This document shows positions 37,844-47,545 of a DNA stretch of 64,000 nucleotides, piece by piece (the stretch's first letter is position 1; each line of letters begins with the position of its first letter). The stretch spans positions 62,001 through 126,000 of the forward strand of contig NZ_JASJAP010000007.1 of assembly GCF_030066995.1 (NCBI RefSeq), given 5' to 3'. A model generated the notes under the pieces. That model was not told where the DNA came from, ran no database searches, and saw only the letters and a list, made by a program, of their open reading frames with translations. The translations under genes were made by a program, and so were the position numbers. This stretch comes from Erythrobacter sp. Lineage in GTDB: Bacteria > Pseudomonadota > Alphaproteobacteria > Sphingomonadales > Sphingomonadaceae.

Positions 37844-38747
37844 ATTGGCGCGCTCCGGGTCCAAGGGTGTTCGCCGCGCAGCCAAATCGCAGAGCCGCGC
37901 CGCCGGCGCGCGCCGCGCGAAGGCGAAGACGACCGGTGCGCTCGATACGGTCATGGGCGTGGTGCCCCTTAGCGAAGAGCAATGGAGCCGCGTTTTCATG
38001 GCGCTGATCCTTGGCGCTGCGCTGCTGCTTGTGGGCACGATTGCGAGCCTTGCCGGTGTGCCCGCTCTCGCCCGCGCGGAGTTTGCGCGGGTTGCGGGCG
38101 AGGCTGGCTATTCGCTGAGCACGGTGCGCGTGACGGGAACCGAACGGATGGACGAAGCGCAAGTCTACGCGCTCGCGATGCAGCAACAGAACCGGCCGAT
38201 GCCCGATATCGACATCGTCGAGCTGCGCGAGAGGATAAAGCGGCTCGAATGGGTGGAGGACGCAAGGGTCTCGATCCAGCTGCCGGACACGCTGGCCATC
38301 GATATCGTCGAACGCGTGCCGCACGCACTTCTGGAAAAGCCGGGTGGCTTGATCCTGATAGACCGAACCGGGCAGGAATTGCCCTCCTCAGCGCCTGAGC
38401 AAGCCGACGAGCGGATGATGCGCGTCTCCGGCGATGGCGTGGCCAAGAGAATGCCCGATCTTGACGCGCTGTTTGCGGCCGCTCCGGCGATCGAAGAGCA
38501 GGTCGAAGTGGCGGAATGGGTGGGCAATCGCCGCTGGGATTTCACCTTCGCAACAGGCCAAGTCCTGATGCTACCCGAGGGTAAGCTGCGCGCTAGCAAA
38601 GCGCTCACGGAGTTTGCAAAGCTCGATGGGCAGTATCGCCTGATCGGTGGTAAAGTGGTGCGCATCGACATGCGCGATCTGCCGCGGGTTTACATGCGTG
38701 AGCCGGGCCGGGCAGATCGCTACGAATTTGCCGCAGGAGGGGCGTGA
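37836..38747 (+). CDS. ftsQ: Cell division protein FtsQ
   Basis: A 303-residue bitopic divisome protein. A basic cytoplasmic N-terminus of about 48 residues (many Arg/Lys/Ala) is followed by one membrane segment (ALILGAALLLVGTIASL). A periplasmic POTRA domain follows (YSLSTVRVTGTERM, MPDIDIVELRERIKRLEWVEDARVSIQLPD in parts), then the FtsQ/DivIB domain. It links early and late division proteins. Strong AAGGAGG at 37823-37829 drives the ATG inside the ddl end. Confidence 0.93.
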   Translation: MARLARSGSKGVRRAAKSQSRAAGARRAKAKTTGALDTVMGVVPLSEEQWSRVFMALILGAALLLVGTIASLAGVPALARAEFARVAGEAGYSLSTVRVTGTERMDEAQVYALAMQQQNRPMPDIDIVELRERIKRLEWVEDARVSIQLPDTLAIDIVERVPHALLEKPGGLILIDRTGQELPSSAPEQADERMMRVSGDGVAKRMPDLDALFAAAPAIEEQVEVAEWVGNRRWDFTFATGQVLMLPEGKLRASKALTEFAKLDGQYRLIGGKVVRIDMRDLPRVYMREPGRADRYEFAAGGA

Positions 38748-40120
38748 TGGCTGCGCGCAAGGGCACACGAACCGGAGTGGGCAGACAGATGGCCAAAGCC
38801 GCGCCCGGCAAGGCGCGCCTGATCCGCACATTTGGCGCGGTGAACATCGGCAGCTTTCGCATTTCCGCGATGATCATGGGAGAGACCGAGACGGGCGACC
38901 TCGTCGTCCTGGGCTCCGGGCACCGGATGAGCGCGGGGGTGAAGCGTGGCTATGTGACCGATCCCAAAGCGGCGACCCATGCCATCCGTGATGCCGTCGA
39001 GCGCGCCGAGCAGAACGCTCAAACGCCGATCAATTCGGTTTGGGTCGCGTGCTCGGGCGCGGGGTTGGAAAGCTATGTCTATCCCACGGATATCGACATA
39101 GGAGGCCGACGTATCGAGGAGGAGGACATCGACGGCCTTCTCGCACTGGCGCGCGCTGGCATTCAGCCTGACGGGCGCGAAGTCCTGCACGCGCAGCCGG
39201 CGCACTTTACGCTCGACGGCGCGGATGGGGTCGTCAATCCGCGCGGGATGTACGCCGAGCGGTTGGGTGTTCATGTTCACGTCACCCTGGCGCAGGGCGC
39301 GCCACTGCGAAATCTTCGCGAAGCGGTGCACAACGCGCATCTCAAGGTCGATGGCGTCGTCGCCGCCCCGCTCGCCACCGCCTGCGCCTGCCTTACCGAA
39401 GACGAGCGCGATCTGGGCGTGGCGCTGGTTGAGATCGGCGGCGATGTCACCAACGTCTCGGTCTTCGCCGCGGGGATGATGCTGGGGCTGCGCTCGATCG
39501 ATATGGGCTCAGGTCATATCACTGACGCGATTGCGAGCCGGTTCGGGATCCGACGCAGCCAGGCCGAGCGCCTGAAGTGCGTGGCAGGCTCCGCGATTGC
39601 CAGCCCGAGCGATCACCGCGAGTTGATCCCGGTGCACGGCCCAAACGAAGGCGCGGATACCGACGACGAAGAGGGTGCTTCCATGCCCCTGGCGCGGGGC
39701 GCGGACGAGAAAAATCGCATCGCGCGCTCGGAACTCGTCTCGGTTGTGAATCAGCGTCTGGCGCAGTTGACCAAGCAGATCGACAAGGCGCTCAAGGAGC
39801 TTGGCTTTGCCGGCCCCAACGCGGGCCACGTGGTTTTGACCGGTGGCGGCGCTGAGCTGGTCGGACTGGTGGACTTTCTCCAGGGCGCGCTCGGCGTTCC
39901 GGTCCGCCTTGGTCGCACTGCTTCCCTCAAGGGCCTGCCCGAGGCGCATTCGACGCCCGGCTTTGCAACACTGGCCGGGCTGTGCCTCTACGCCGCCGAT
40001 GACCCTGTCGACATCAAGTCGCATCATCCGCGAGCGCAAACGGTGATGAGCCCGGCGCGTTCGTCGAGCCCCTGGGCCGCCTTAACGCGGTTGTGGAAGG
40101 CTTCGCGCGAGTACTTCTGA
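38747..40120 (+). CDS. ftsA: Cell division protein FtsA
   Basis: A 457-residue actin-fold ATPase tethering FtsZ to the membrane. SHS2 insert and nucleotide motifs are present (FGAVNIGSFRISAMIMG, VEIGGDVTNVSVF, VVLTGGGAELVGL). An acidic insertion (GADTDDEEGAS, near 305) breaks the second half. The C-terminal helix ends WAALTRLWKASREYF, the amphipathic membrane-targeting sequence. I choose ATG 38747, six bases from AGGAGG (38735-38740), over the GTG at 38744. Confidence 0.94.
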   Translation: MAARKGTRTGVGRQMAKAAPGKARLIRTFGAVNIGSFRISAMIMGETETGDLVVLGSGHRMSAGVKRGYVTDPKAATHAIRDAVERAEQNAQTPINSVWVACSGAGLESYVYPTDIDIGGRRIEEEDIDGLLALARAGIQPDGREVLHAQPAHFTLDGADGVVNPRGMYAERLGVHVHVTLAQGAPLRNLREAVHNAHLKVDGVVAAPLATACACLTEDERDLGVALVEIGGDVTNVSVFAAGMMLGLRSIDMGSGHITDAIASRFGIRRSQAERLKCVAGSAIASPSDHRELIPVHGPNEGADTDDEEGASMPLARGADEKNRIARSELVSVVNQRLAQLTKQIDKALKELGFAGPNAGHVVLTGGGAELVGLVDFLQGALGVPVRLGRTASLKGLPEAHSTPGFATLAGLCLYAADDPVDIKSHHPRAQTVMSPARSSSPWAALTRLWKASREYF

Positions 40121-40266
40121 AGAACCGGACGAAACCTTGACCAGAGCAAAACACAAAGGACAGGCTTCGGGAACTTCGGATGATGGTTTACAAAGTGTAA
40201 AGGGTCGCTGTGGATAAGGGTGTGAATGGTATCAACGGCGCATGACGAATGTGTCACAGACGAACA

Positions 40267-40313
40267 GACGCCTGAGTTCTATCTAACTCAAATAAATCAG
40301 GCGTCCGGAGGAA
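40267..40313 (+). promoter_or_regulatory. Hairpin and ribosome binding site in the ftsZ leader
   Basis: The ftsA-ftsZ gap (40121-40320) ends in a perfect 9-bp inverted repeat, GACGCCTGA (40267-40275) and TCAGGCGTC (40297-40305). Nested within it is TGAGTT/AACTCA (40273-40278, 40285-40290), which shares bases with the outer stem, so the two pairings compete. GGAGGAA (40307-40313) follows at once, 7 bases before the ATG. The structure could tune FtsZ translation or end an upstream transcript, though it lacks a U-tract. Confidence 0.6.
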
Positions 40314-40320
40314 CAGGCGG

Positions 40321-42114
40321 ATGAGCATCAATATCGGACCGGCAGCCAGCGACGATTTGCGCCCCAGGATTACCGTCATCGGTATCGGCGGCGCGGGCGG
40401 AAACGCCATTGCCAACATGATCGCCTCCGAGATCGAGGGTGTCGATTTCATAGTGGCGAACACCGACGCGCAGGCGCTCAGTAGTTCTCCGGCCGAAAAG
40501 CGCGTTCAGCTCGGCACCGAGATTACCAAGGGTTTGGGCGCGGGAGCGAAGCCTGAAGTGGGCAAGGCGGCCGCCGAAGAGACCGTCAAGGAAATCGAAG
40601 AGGCGTTGCAAGGCGTAAACATGGTGTTCATCGCTGCCGGCATGGGGGGCGGCACGGGCACAGGCGCGGCGCCGGTGATCGCGGAGACCGCGCGCCGGAT
40701 GGGGGTTCTGACCGTCGGTGTGGTGACCAAGCCCTTCCTGTTCGAAGGCACGCGGCGCATGCGCGCGGCCGAGGCGGGGATTGCCGATCTCCAACAGCAC
40801 GTCGATACGCTGATCGTCATCCCCAACCAGAACCTGTTCCTGATTGCCAGCCAGGACACCACTTTCAAGCAGGCCTTTGAAATGGCCGACGAAGTGCTCC
40901 AGCAGGGCGTGCGCTCGATTACCGACCTGATGGTCATGCCGGGCCTCATCAACCTGGATTTTGCCGACGTGCGCTCGGTGATGAGCGAGATGGGCAAGGC
41001 GATGATGGGCACGGGCGAAGCCGAGGGCGAGAACCGCGCCAAGGATGCCGCCGAGCAGGCCATCGCCAACCCTCTGCTTGACGGTGTTTCGATGCAGGGC
41101 GCCAAAGGCGTGATTATCTCGATTATCGGCGGCGAGGACATGAAGCTGTTCGAGGTCGACGGCGCGGCCAACCATATTCGCGGCCTGGTCGACGAAGACG
41201 CCAACATCATCTGGGGCAGCGCGTTCAACCCCGACCTTGACGGCAAGATCCGCGTGTCGGTGGTCGCAACCGGGATCGACCAAAGCGCTGAGGGCGCACC
41301 TCCGCGCCCGGCGGAGACGGCAGCGGGCGCCGCCGCGCTCTCCGGCGTTTCTTCCATGCCATCTTCGCGGGCGCCGCAACGGCCAGTGCTCGATCTGATG
41401 GGCGAGGCCGAGGCGCCGGAGCCAAAATCCGAAGCGGTCTTCAAGCCAGTGCCCGAGCCGGAGCCCGAAGAGGACACCGCATCGGAGGGGGGCGACGACG
41501 ACGCCATCACGCTGACACCGCCGGAGCCTGATCCAGCGCCGATCACTCTGACGCCGCCTGAAACGTCGGCTTATGAGGACGATGACGCCGCCGAAGTCGA
41601 AAGCGACGAAGGCGTCGACTTTGAGCCTGAGGAAGAGTCGGCCACGCTCACCAAGCCGAGCGCTCTGTTCGCCAAGGCGGACGCTGATGAGAGCGACGCC
41701 GAAGAGGACGAACGCAGCGATCCCGATGAAGCCAAGCCTTTCGACCTTAGCGGGATGCAGGCGGGCGACGATATGGGCGAGCTTGAAGACGAAGACGTCG
41801 ATGAGATCATTGATCCGCTTGCCGGTTTGCGCGGCGCGGAGGATGAGCCTTTCGATCTCGCCGGCAGCGAGGCTCCTGAAGAGGACGCGGTCTATTCCGA
41901 GATCGACGAGGCCGAAGGCGCCGAGGATATGAGCGAAGACGAGAGCAAGGCCAATGGCGAGGCCGAGACGGCCGAGGGATCGAGCACTCTGTTCGAGCGG
42001 ATGGCCAACTTGTCGCGCAGTTCGGGTCGCGATGAAGACGAGGACGATGACGACGATGACGACGCGCCTGCGCTCAGCATCCCGCGTTTTCTGGGTCGGC
42101 AAAACAATCAGTAA
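40321..42114 (+). CDS. ftsZ: Cell division GTPase FtsZ with long acidic linker
   Basis: A 597-residue tubulin homologue forming the Z ring. The GTPase core is residues 1 to about 320: [14 protein letters not shown], the tubulin signature [12 protein letters not shown], and the T7-loop [12 protein letters not shown] linker of about 260 residues follows, rich in Asp/Glu with Pro/Ala, including an 11-residue acidic run (codons 42031-42063). It ends with the conserved tail [11 protein letters not shown] that binds FtsA and other partners. Many alphaproteobacterial FtsZ proteins have long linkers, but this one is unusually long and acidic. No frameshift is evident. Confidence 0.97.
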   Translation: MSINIGPAASDDLRPRITVIGIGGAGGNAIANMIASEIEGVDFIVANTDAQALSSSPAEKRVQLGTEITKGLGAGAKPEVGKAAAEETVKEIEEALQGVNMVFIAAGMGGGTGTGAAPVIAETARRMGVLTVGVVTKPFLFEGTRRMRAAEAGIADLQQHVDTLIVIPNQNLFLIASQDTTFKQAFEMADEVLQQGVRSITDLMVMPGLINLDFADVRSVMSEMGKAMMGTGEAEGENRAKDAAEQAIANPLLDGVSMQGAKGVIISIIGGEDMKLFEVDGAANHIRGLVDEDANIIWGSAFNPDLDGKIRVSVVATGIDQSAEGAPPRPAETAAGAAALSGVSSMPSSRAPQRPVLDLMGEAEAPEPKSEAVFKPVPEPEPEEDTASEGGDDDAITLTPPEPDPAPITLTPPETSAYEDDDAAEVESDEGVDFEPEEESATLTKPSALFAKADADESDAEEDERSDPDEAKPFDLSGMQAGDDMGELEDEDVDEIIDPLAGLRGAEDEPFDLAGSEAPEEDAVYSEIDEAEGAEDMSEDESKANGEAETAEGSSTLFERMANLSRSSGRDEDEDDDDDDDAPALSIPRFLGRQNNQ

Positions 42115-42201
42115 TGAAAAGCGCGTCTCGGCTGGGATTGCCGCTCACCGCTTAGCGGGCGCACCGCTCCGGTCGGCGCGATTTGCCGGGTCGAGGTCTG
42201 G

Positions 42202-43716
42202 ATGCGCCGTCCTATTGCGCTAGCGCCGGATGCGAAAATGAAGATGCCCATCCCGATGCACCCCATCCCGTCGTACAATGTGCGGCGTTGGCTTGGCTTG
42301 ACCGCGCTTGGCGCCGCGCTGGCTTCGGGCTTGACCATCGCCGCCAGCGCGCAGGTGATGACCTCGCGTCCGGTCTCTCAGCCATTGCCCTCGCAGGACA
42401 CGCAGCGGCTCAATCGCGCGCTGGTGGCGCTTGCCCGGACGCCAAACCGGGTTCCCGCGCTCCTCGAAGCGGGGGACGCGGCGCTGGCGGTGGGCGATTT
42501 GAACGCGTCGCTGGGCTTCTTTCAAAGAGCGCGCGAGGTGGACTCGCAGAACGCGCGCGCCGCGCTGGGGCTAGCCAAGGTGTATTTGCGATCTGGGCGG
42601 CCAGTGCGCGCCCTGTCGCTGTTCGAGGCGGCCGAGAGCCAAGGCGCTGAAGCCCTTGAGGTGGGTTCGGACAAGGCGCTGGCGCTCGACATGGTCGGCG
42701 CGCAGACGCGCGCGCAGCAAGCCTACCTGGCGCTTCTTGAAGTCAGTCCAAGGGACGAAGAGGCGCGTCGGCGCCTGGCGATCAGTTACGCGATCAGCGA
42801 CAATCAAGCGTCTTTCGAGGCCACCTTGCGCCCGCTTATCGAACGCCGCGACTTTGCCGCCTTTCGCGCACGGGCCTTCAGCCTGGCCATCCTGGGAGAG
42901 CAGGACCGCGCCGCCGCGATCACCGACGCCGTGATGCCGCGCGAACTGGCGCAGCAGATCACGCCTTATCTCGAATTCATGCCCCGCCTCACACCCGCGC
43001 AGCAGGCGGCGGCGGCCAATCTCGGCGTCTTCCCGCGTGCGGCGGATATCGGCCGCGACACGCCCCAGATCGCTGAGCTTTTGTCGGCTGGCGATTCGGA
43101 CGGCTCGGAGCCGGGCCGAGCGGCGCCAGCGCCCGCCACGCAGCAGACCGCTCCCGATCGGCGCCTTGAACCGATGGGGCGCGCGCTTGGCGATGGCCCC
43201 GTGCGGGTCGAGGACGCGCTTACAGCGCAAGCCGCGCAGACCCTGACCCCATCGACCGGCGAACGGCAGCCCCAGGCGACGCAAGCTCCAACCGCCGAAA
43301 CGCCGCGCGTGGCGGATGCGTTTGGAGATATTGTGGCTTCCAGATCGCAGACCGTTACCGCGACGCCGAGCGAGGGTGCGGTCGATATCGCCGCCCTCGA
43401 TATCCCGCGCGAGCCGCCGCCCGAGCCCGAAAAGCCGGTCAATCCGAGTCGCATTTGGGTCCAGCTGGCGATCGGGCAGGATCTCAAGGCGCTTGGATTT
43501 GATTGGCGGCGGCTCGAACGCAAGGCGCCTCGCCTGCTTGGTAAGTTCACTCCGCACACCGTGCGATGGGGGCAGACCAATCGCCTGCTCGCCGGGCCGG
43601 TCGATTCCCGCCAGGCGGCCCGCGAACTGATCAACGCGCTGAAGAAAAGGGGCATCGACGCGTTCCGGTATACGAGCCCGGAAGGTCTTGAAATTGAGCT
43701 ACTTAGTGAGCCGTAG
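42202..43716 (+). CDS. TPR- and SPOR-domain envelope protein
   Basis: A 504-residue protein. A hydrophobic signal (GLTALGAALASGLTIAASAQ, about residues 33-52) is preceded by a long N-terminus; ATGs at 42238 and 42256 would give a more normal signal peptide. Tetratricopeptide-like repeats span about 60-250 (LLEAGDAALAVGDLNASLGFFQRA). A Pro/Ala-rich spacer leads to a C-terminal SPOR domain from about 415 (IWVQLAIGQDLKALG, RLLAGPVDSRQAARELINALKKRG-like). SPOR domains bind denuded septal glycan, consistent with its position after ftsZ. Confidence 0.85.
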   Translation: MRRPIALAPDAKMKMPIPMHPIPSYNVRRWLGLTALGAALASGLTIAASAQVMTSRPVSQPLPSQDTQRLNRALVALARTPNRVPALLEAGDAALAVGDLNASLGFFQRAREVDSQNARAALGLAKVYLRSGRPVRALSLFEAAESQGAEALEVGSDKALALDMVGAQTRAQQAYLALLEVSPRDEEARRRLAISYAISDNQASFEATLRPLIERRDFAAFRARAFSLAILGEQDRAAAITDAVMPRELAQQITPYLEFMPRLTPAQQAAAANLGVFPRAADIGRDTPQIAELLSAGDSDGSEPGRAAPAPATQQTAPDRRLEPMGRALGDGPVRVEDALTAQAAQTLTPSTGERQPQATQAPTAETPRVADAFGDIVASRSQTVTATPSEGAVDIAALDIPREPPPEPEKPVNPSRIWVQLAIGQDLKALGFDWRRLERKAPRLLGKFTPHTVRWGQTNRLLAGPVDSRQAARELINALKKRGIDAFRYTSPEGLEIELLSEP

Positions 43717-43878
43717 AGACACGCTCGGTGCGCTGTCCCCGCCTTTCTGTTCACAGCCTTTGAACAAGCCAGAACGCTTTTGCCCAAGAGCCGGTTGAGG
43801 CGGCGTTGCAAAAGGGCAGGAAGCCAGCGCATTGAGGCGGCTCATGACTAGCCCCCTTCTTACCGCAGGATCGCACCC

Positions 43879-44385
43879 ATGAGACCGCGCGAGCCCGAAT
43901 TAAACGACGATCAGGACGCTGCACCCATCGAGATGCTGGCGGCTCTGTTCGAAGCGCGCGGGTGGGAGTGCTTCATCATTTCGGACGACGAATTGACCGC
44001 GGAAGTTCAGGGCAGCTGGGCCAAGTATCAGCTGCGCGCGATCTGGCGCAGTTCCGACAATGTCCTGCAGTTTCTCTGCCTGCCCGACATTCGCGTTGCC
44101 GACGACAAGCGCCCGCGCGCCTATGAGCTGCTCAGCCTTGTCAATGAGCAGATGTGGCTGGGCCATTTCGATATCTGGTCGAACGGCGATGTGCTGCTGT
44201 ACCGGCACGGCGCGCTGCTGGGCGATGATGGGATGCTGAGTCTCGATCAGGCGCAGGCGCTGGTGGAGAACGCGATCGAGGAATGCGACCGCTTTTATCC
44301 GGCTTTCCAGTTTGTCCTTTGGGGAGACAAGCGCCCGCGCGAGGCGCTGGAAGCGGCCATGGTTGACGTGGGCGGCGAAGCGTAA
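43879..44385 (+). CDS. YbjN domain-containing protein
   Basis: A 168-residue cytosolic protein resembling the YbjN/type-III-chaperone-like family (MLAALFEARGWECFIISDDELTAEVQG, WLGHFDIWSNGDVLLYRHGALL in parts). The biochemical role of the family is unclear; it has been linked to stress and motility regulation in enterobacteria. It precedes proC by 15 bases, probably one operon. The 162-base gap before it holds no gene. Confidence 0.8.
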   Translation: MRPREPELNDDQDAAPIEMLAALFEARGWECFIISDDELTAEVQGSWAKYQLRAIWRSSDNVLQFLCLPDIRVADDKRPRAYELLSLVNEQMWLGHFDIWSNGDVLLYRHGALLGDDGMLSLDQAQALVENAIEECDRFYPAFQFVLWGDKRPREALEAAMVDVGGEA

Positions 44386-44400
44386 CATTCCCTTGCGCGT

Positions 44401-45201
44401 ATGACGTTCAGGCTCTTGATGATCGGCTGCGGCAATATGGCAGGCGCGATGCTCGCCGGGTGGCTGGCATCGGGGCTTGATCCGCGCCGCTTCACCGTGC
44501 TCGACCCCGCTCTTGAAACCGCGCCGGAAGGCGTGGCGTTGTTTCATTCGCCTGAAGAGATGCCCGGCAACCACGACGCGGTTCTGCTGGGCTTCAAGCC
44601 TCAGCAATTGGGCGCGCTCGCACCGGGCTTTCAGAGCCTAGCAGGCGAGGGCGTGGCGGTTCATTATCTGCTCGCCGGGCTCACGCTGGCGCAGGTTCGG
44701 GCGGCGTTTCCCAAGGCCCGCGCTATCGTTCGGGTGATGCCGAACCTCGCCGCGCGCCTTGGCAAGTCGCCGGTCCTACTTGCGCAAAGCGGGCTTGCGG
44801 AAAGCGAACGGGACGATATGCAGACGTTTTACGACACGCTTGGCACGGCTGTCTGGCTGGAGGATGAAGGCCGCTTCGATCTGCTCACCGCGCTCGCAGG
44901 TTCGGGGCCGGGTTTTGTCTATCGCTTTATTGACGCGTTGGCGGTGGCGGCTGAACGGCTCGGCGCCGAGCGCGAGCAGGCCGTCGCGCTGGCTACAGCC
45001 ATGGTGGATGGCGCAGCCAGCCTGGCCGCGACCTCCGATGTCTCGCCCGGTGCGCTTGCGGACCGGGTTGCAAGCCCCGGTGGAATGACGCGGGAAGGGC
45101 TCAACATTCTCGATGAAGACGAGGCTTTGATCGAGCTTTTGACCGAGACGCTCGACGCGACGGCGCGGCGCGGGGCGGAGTTGAGCGCGGGTAACGGTTA
45201 G
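44401..45201 (+). CDS. proC: Pyrroline-5-carboxylate reductase
   Basis: A 266-residue NAD(P)H enzyme for the last step of proline synthesis. The Rossmann motif is MIGCGNMAGAMLAGW (residues 6-20), then VRVMPNLAARLGKS and the C-terminal signature DRVASPGGMTREGLNIL. The proB gene is at 50865; proA is not in the window. Confidence 0.95.
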   Translation: MTFRLLMIGCGNMAGAMLAGWLASGLDPRRFTVLDPALETAPEGVALFHSPEEMPGNHDAVLLGFKPQQLGALAPGFQSLAGEGVAVHYLLAGLTLAQVRAAFPKARAIVRVMPNLAARLGKSPVLLAQSGLAESERDDMQTFYDTLGTAVWLEDEGRFDLLTALAGSGPGFVYRFIDALAVAAERLGAEREQAVALATAMVDGAASLAATSDVSPGALADRVASPGGMTREGLNILDEDEALIELLTETLDATARRGAELSAGNG

Positions 45202-45361
45202 AGCGCTGGCGGGCCAGCCCGTTCATCTGACTGCAATTCAAGGTTAACAATTACCCCCTATCCTGCGCGGGTTTCGCTTGAAAAGCGTTCGCAAAGGACC
45301 GATATTACAAACCAACGGCCGCACTGTTGCGCGCCGCCTTTGGAGACAAAAGGGATCCATA

Positions 45362-46102
45362 ATGGCTGATTGGAACAATCAACAGCGGACACGCCAGAGC
45401 TTTGGCTCGGTTCCGCGCGCTGGCGGGGACGTCGCTGGCGTCAAATTTGACGAGGGCCTGCGTTCCTACATGCTCTCGATCTACAATTACATGGGATCGG
45501 CGGTTCTGCTGACCGGTATTGTGGCGATTGTGGCCGCGTTCAGCGGTTTCACCGCATCGCTTCTTGGCACGCCATTGCAATGGGTGGTCGCACTGGCGCC
45601 GCTTGGCTTCATCCTTGCGATCAGCTTTGGCCTCAACAAGATGAGCGCGGGCACGCTGCAAGCCGTGTTCTGGTCTTTTGCGGTTGCCATGGGTCTATCG
45701 GTTTCGTGGATATTCCTCGCCTATACTGGCCCCTCGATTGCCGTGACCTTCTTCGCGACCGCGGGCGCGTTCGCGGGCCTGAGCCTGTTCGGCTACACGA
45801 CCAAAAAGGATCTGTCGGGCTTGGGCTCGTTCCTGATTATGGGCGTGATCGGACTGATCATCGCCTCGGTCATCAACCTGTTTCTGCAGTCGGGGCCGCT
45901 GGCCTTCGTGATCAGCGGGATCGGCGTCCTCGTGTTCGCTGGGCTCACCGCCTACGATACGCAGCGCCTCAAGGAGCAGTACACCTATCTTCGCGGCACG
46001 CCCTTTATGAAGAAGGCCGTGATCCTGGGCGCGACGAACCTCTATCTGGACTTCGTCAACATGTTCATGTTCCTGCTGCAGTTCCTTGGCAGCCGCGAGT
46101 AA
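45362..46102 (+). CDS. Bax inhibitor-1/YccA family membrane protein
   Basis: A 246-residue protein with seven hydrophobic segments and the UPF0005/BI-1 motifs (LRSYMLSIYNYMGSAVLLTG split, AYDTQRLKEQY, ATNLYLDFVNMFMFLLQFLG). Bacterial members such as YetJ act as pH-sensitive calcium leaks; YccA restrains FtsH. The ATG at 45362 follows AAGGGA. Longer frames add a basic stretch without support. A strong terminator follows. Confidence 0.92.
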   Translation: MADWNNQQRTRQSFGSVPRAGGDVAGVKFDEGLRSYMLSIYNYMGSAVLLTGIVAIVAAFSGFTASLLGTPLQWVVALAPLGFILAISFGLNKMSAGTLQAVFWSFAVAMGLSVSWIFLAYTGPSIAVTFFATAGAFAGLSLFGYTTKKDLSGLGSFLIMGVIGLIIASVINLFLQSGPLAFVISGIGVLVFAGLTAYDTQRLKEQYTYLRGTPFMKKAVILGATNLYLDFVNMFMFLLQFLGSRE

Positions 46103-46151
46103 TCCGACGGACACTTCGGGAACCTGTGTTCCCGCAGCTGTGTATTTCTTT

Positions 46152-46190
46152 CGCCCGAGCGTCTTTTACCGACGCTCGGGCGTTTTCTTT
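46152..46190 (+). terminator. Strong rho-independent terminator
   Basis: A perfect 12-bp stem (CGCCCGAGCGTC at 46152-46163, GACGCTCGGGCG at 46171-46182) with a 7-base loop and TTTTCTTT tail ends the BI-1 transcript 50 bases after the stop. Confidence 0.93.
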
Positions 46191-46307
46191 ATGGGCTGAG
46201 CCGATTAACCCAATACGCATCGCCGCTTAATCGCCACGCAAAGCGGATATCGGTAGGCTTGCGAACAGACAGGCCGGACGGACCAAGGAGAGAGGCAAAA
46301 CGCTCTG

Positions 46308-47336
46308 ATGCACGGATTGAGGATTGAAGAAGCCAAGAGGGGTGGCGCTTCGTGCGAGGACGCGAATTCCTCCCGTGCCCGGCCCAGAGGTGCCAAGGCC
46401 CTGCTCGTCAGTTTCGGCCTCGCCGCGCTCGCGGCCTGCTCGACCCCTGAACCTCCGCCGCCTCCACCGCCCCCGCCGCCTCCACCGCCCCCTCCACCTG
46501 CGCCCGTCCTCGAACCCACGCCCTACCGTCCGCTGCCCCCAGGCGGCGCGGCCTACGTCATGCAGATCCCGCCGAAGAACGCGCTCGGTCAGCGCATGAC
46601 GGTCAACCGCAATCTCTCGCAAGATGAGCGCGTCTGGCACTTTCGTTCGGCCTGGAACGTGGCGGCTCTCAATTGCCGGGACGAGGTCTATCGGCCTATC
46701 CTCGAGGGCTACCGGGCCTACATCGTCGACAACGCGCGCACTCTGCGCCGGCTTAACGACCGGGTGGAAGAGGAGTATCGCGAACGCGAGGTAAGCGCGC
46801 GTGACGCTCTGCTGGCGCGCGAAGACCACATGACGAAGGTCTATAACTTCTTTGCGCTGCCGTCCGCGCGCGGAGACTTCTGCCGGGTGATGCTCGACAT
46901 CTCCAATCGTTCCCTGGCCTCTCCGCCAGAGGATCCGGTTGATTTTGCGCTGGCAAATTTCCCACTTCTCGAAGTGCCTTTCGATCGGTTCTTCATGGCC
47001 TATGAGGGTTATCAGGTCGCCGCCGCGCAGTGGGACGAGAGGTATGGCCAATACCATGGACCCTCGCAGCCTGGCTGGGTCGCGGTGCAGGCGGCGCGGG
47101 AAAGGGACCAAACGCTTCCCTCGGTCGAGGATAGCGACCCCAGCGACACCTTGGTCGCGCCCACCGAGGTCGCCGGCACCATGATCGATCCCGACACCGG
47201 GGCGGTGGTGCCCGTGATCCCGGTGATAGAGGGTGTCGTTTCGCAGCCTTTGGTCCAGCCGATCCCAATCGAGCCGCCGGAGACCGCCGGCGACGCGTCG
47301 GGCTTGGAGCGAGAATCCGCTGGCGGCGCCCTTTAA
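46308..47336 (+). CDS. Polyproline lipoprotein of unknown function
   Basis: A 342-residue protein. A hydrophobic signal (ALLVSFGLAALAAC, lipobox with Cys44) follows an unusually long 29-residue basic N-terminus; the true start may be downstream but no better ATG is seen. Sixteen consecutive prolines occupy residues 49-64. The mature domain has RVWHFRSAWNVAALNCRDEVYRPILEGYRAY and a later FCRVMLDISNR, with two conserved-looking cysteines, and a Pro/Val/Glu-rich end. No known family recognised; it resembles unannotated sphingomonad outer-membrane lipoproteins. Confidence 0.8.
   Translation: MHGLRIEEAKRGGASCEDANSSRARPRGAKALLVSFGLAALAACSTPEPPPPPPPPPPPPPPPPAPVLEPTPYRPLPPGGAAYVMQIPPKNALGQRMTVNRNLSQDERVWHFRSAWNVAALNCRDEVYRPILEGYRAYIVDNARTLRRLNDRVEEEYREREVSARDALLAREDHMTKVYNFFALPSARGDFCRVMLDISNRSLASPPEDPVDFALANFPLLEVPFDRFFMAYEGYQVAAAQWDERYGQYHGPSQPGWVAVQAARERDQTLPSVEDSDPSDTLVAPTEVAGTMIDPDTGAVVPVIPVIEGVVSQPLVQPIPIEPPETAGDASGLERESAGGAL
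46455..46499 (+). repeat. 18-base tandem repeat encoding polyproline
   Basis: CCGCCGCCTCCACCGCCC occurs twice in perfect tandem (46455-46472, 46473-46490), followed by a partial nine-base proline tract. Each unit encodes six prolines, so slippage would change the tract by six residues in frame. Confidence 0.9.
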
Positions 47337-47424
47337 GGTCTTTTGGCCGCTTGCAAGCCGCCAAGTCCCGCGCTAAGGGGCGCGGCCTGTTCGGGTTTCG
47401 ACCCGTCAGATAAGACACTGGAAC

Positions 47425-47500
<76 letters not shown>

Positions 47501-47545
47501 GTGGCACTTGCACCACCCTTCTTGACTGTCTAATTCAACTGACAC

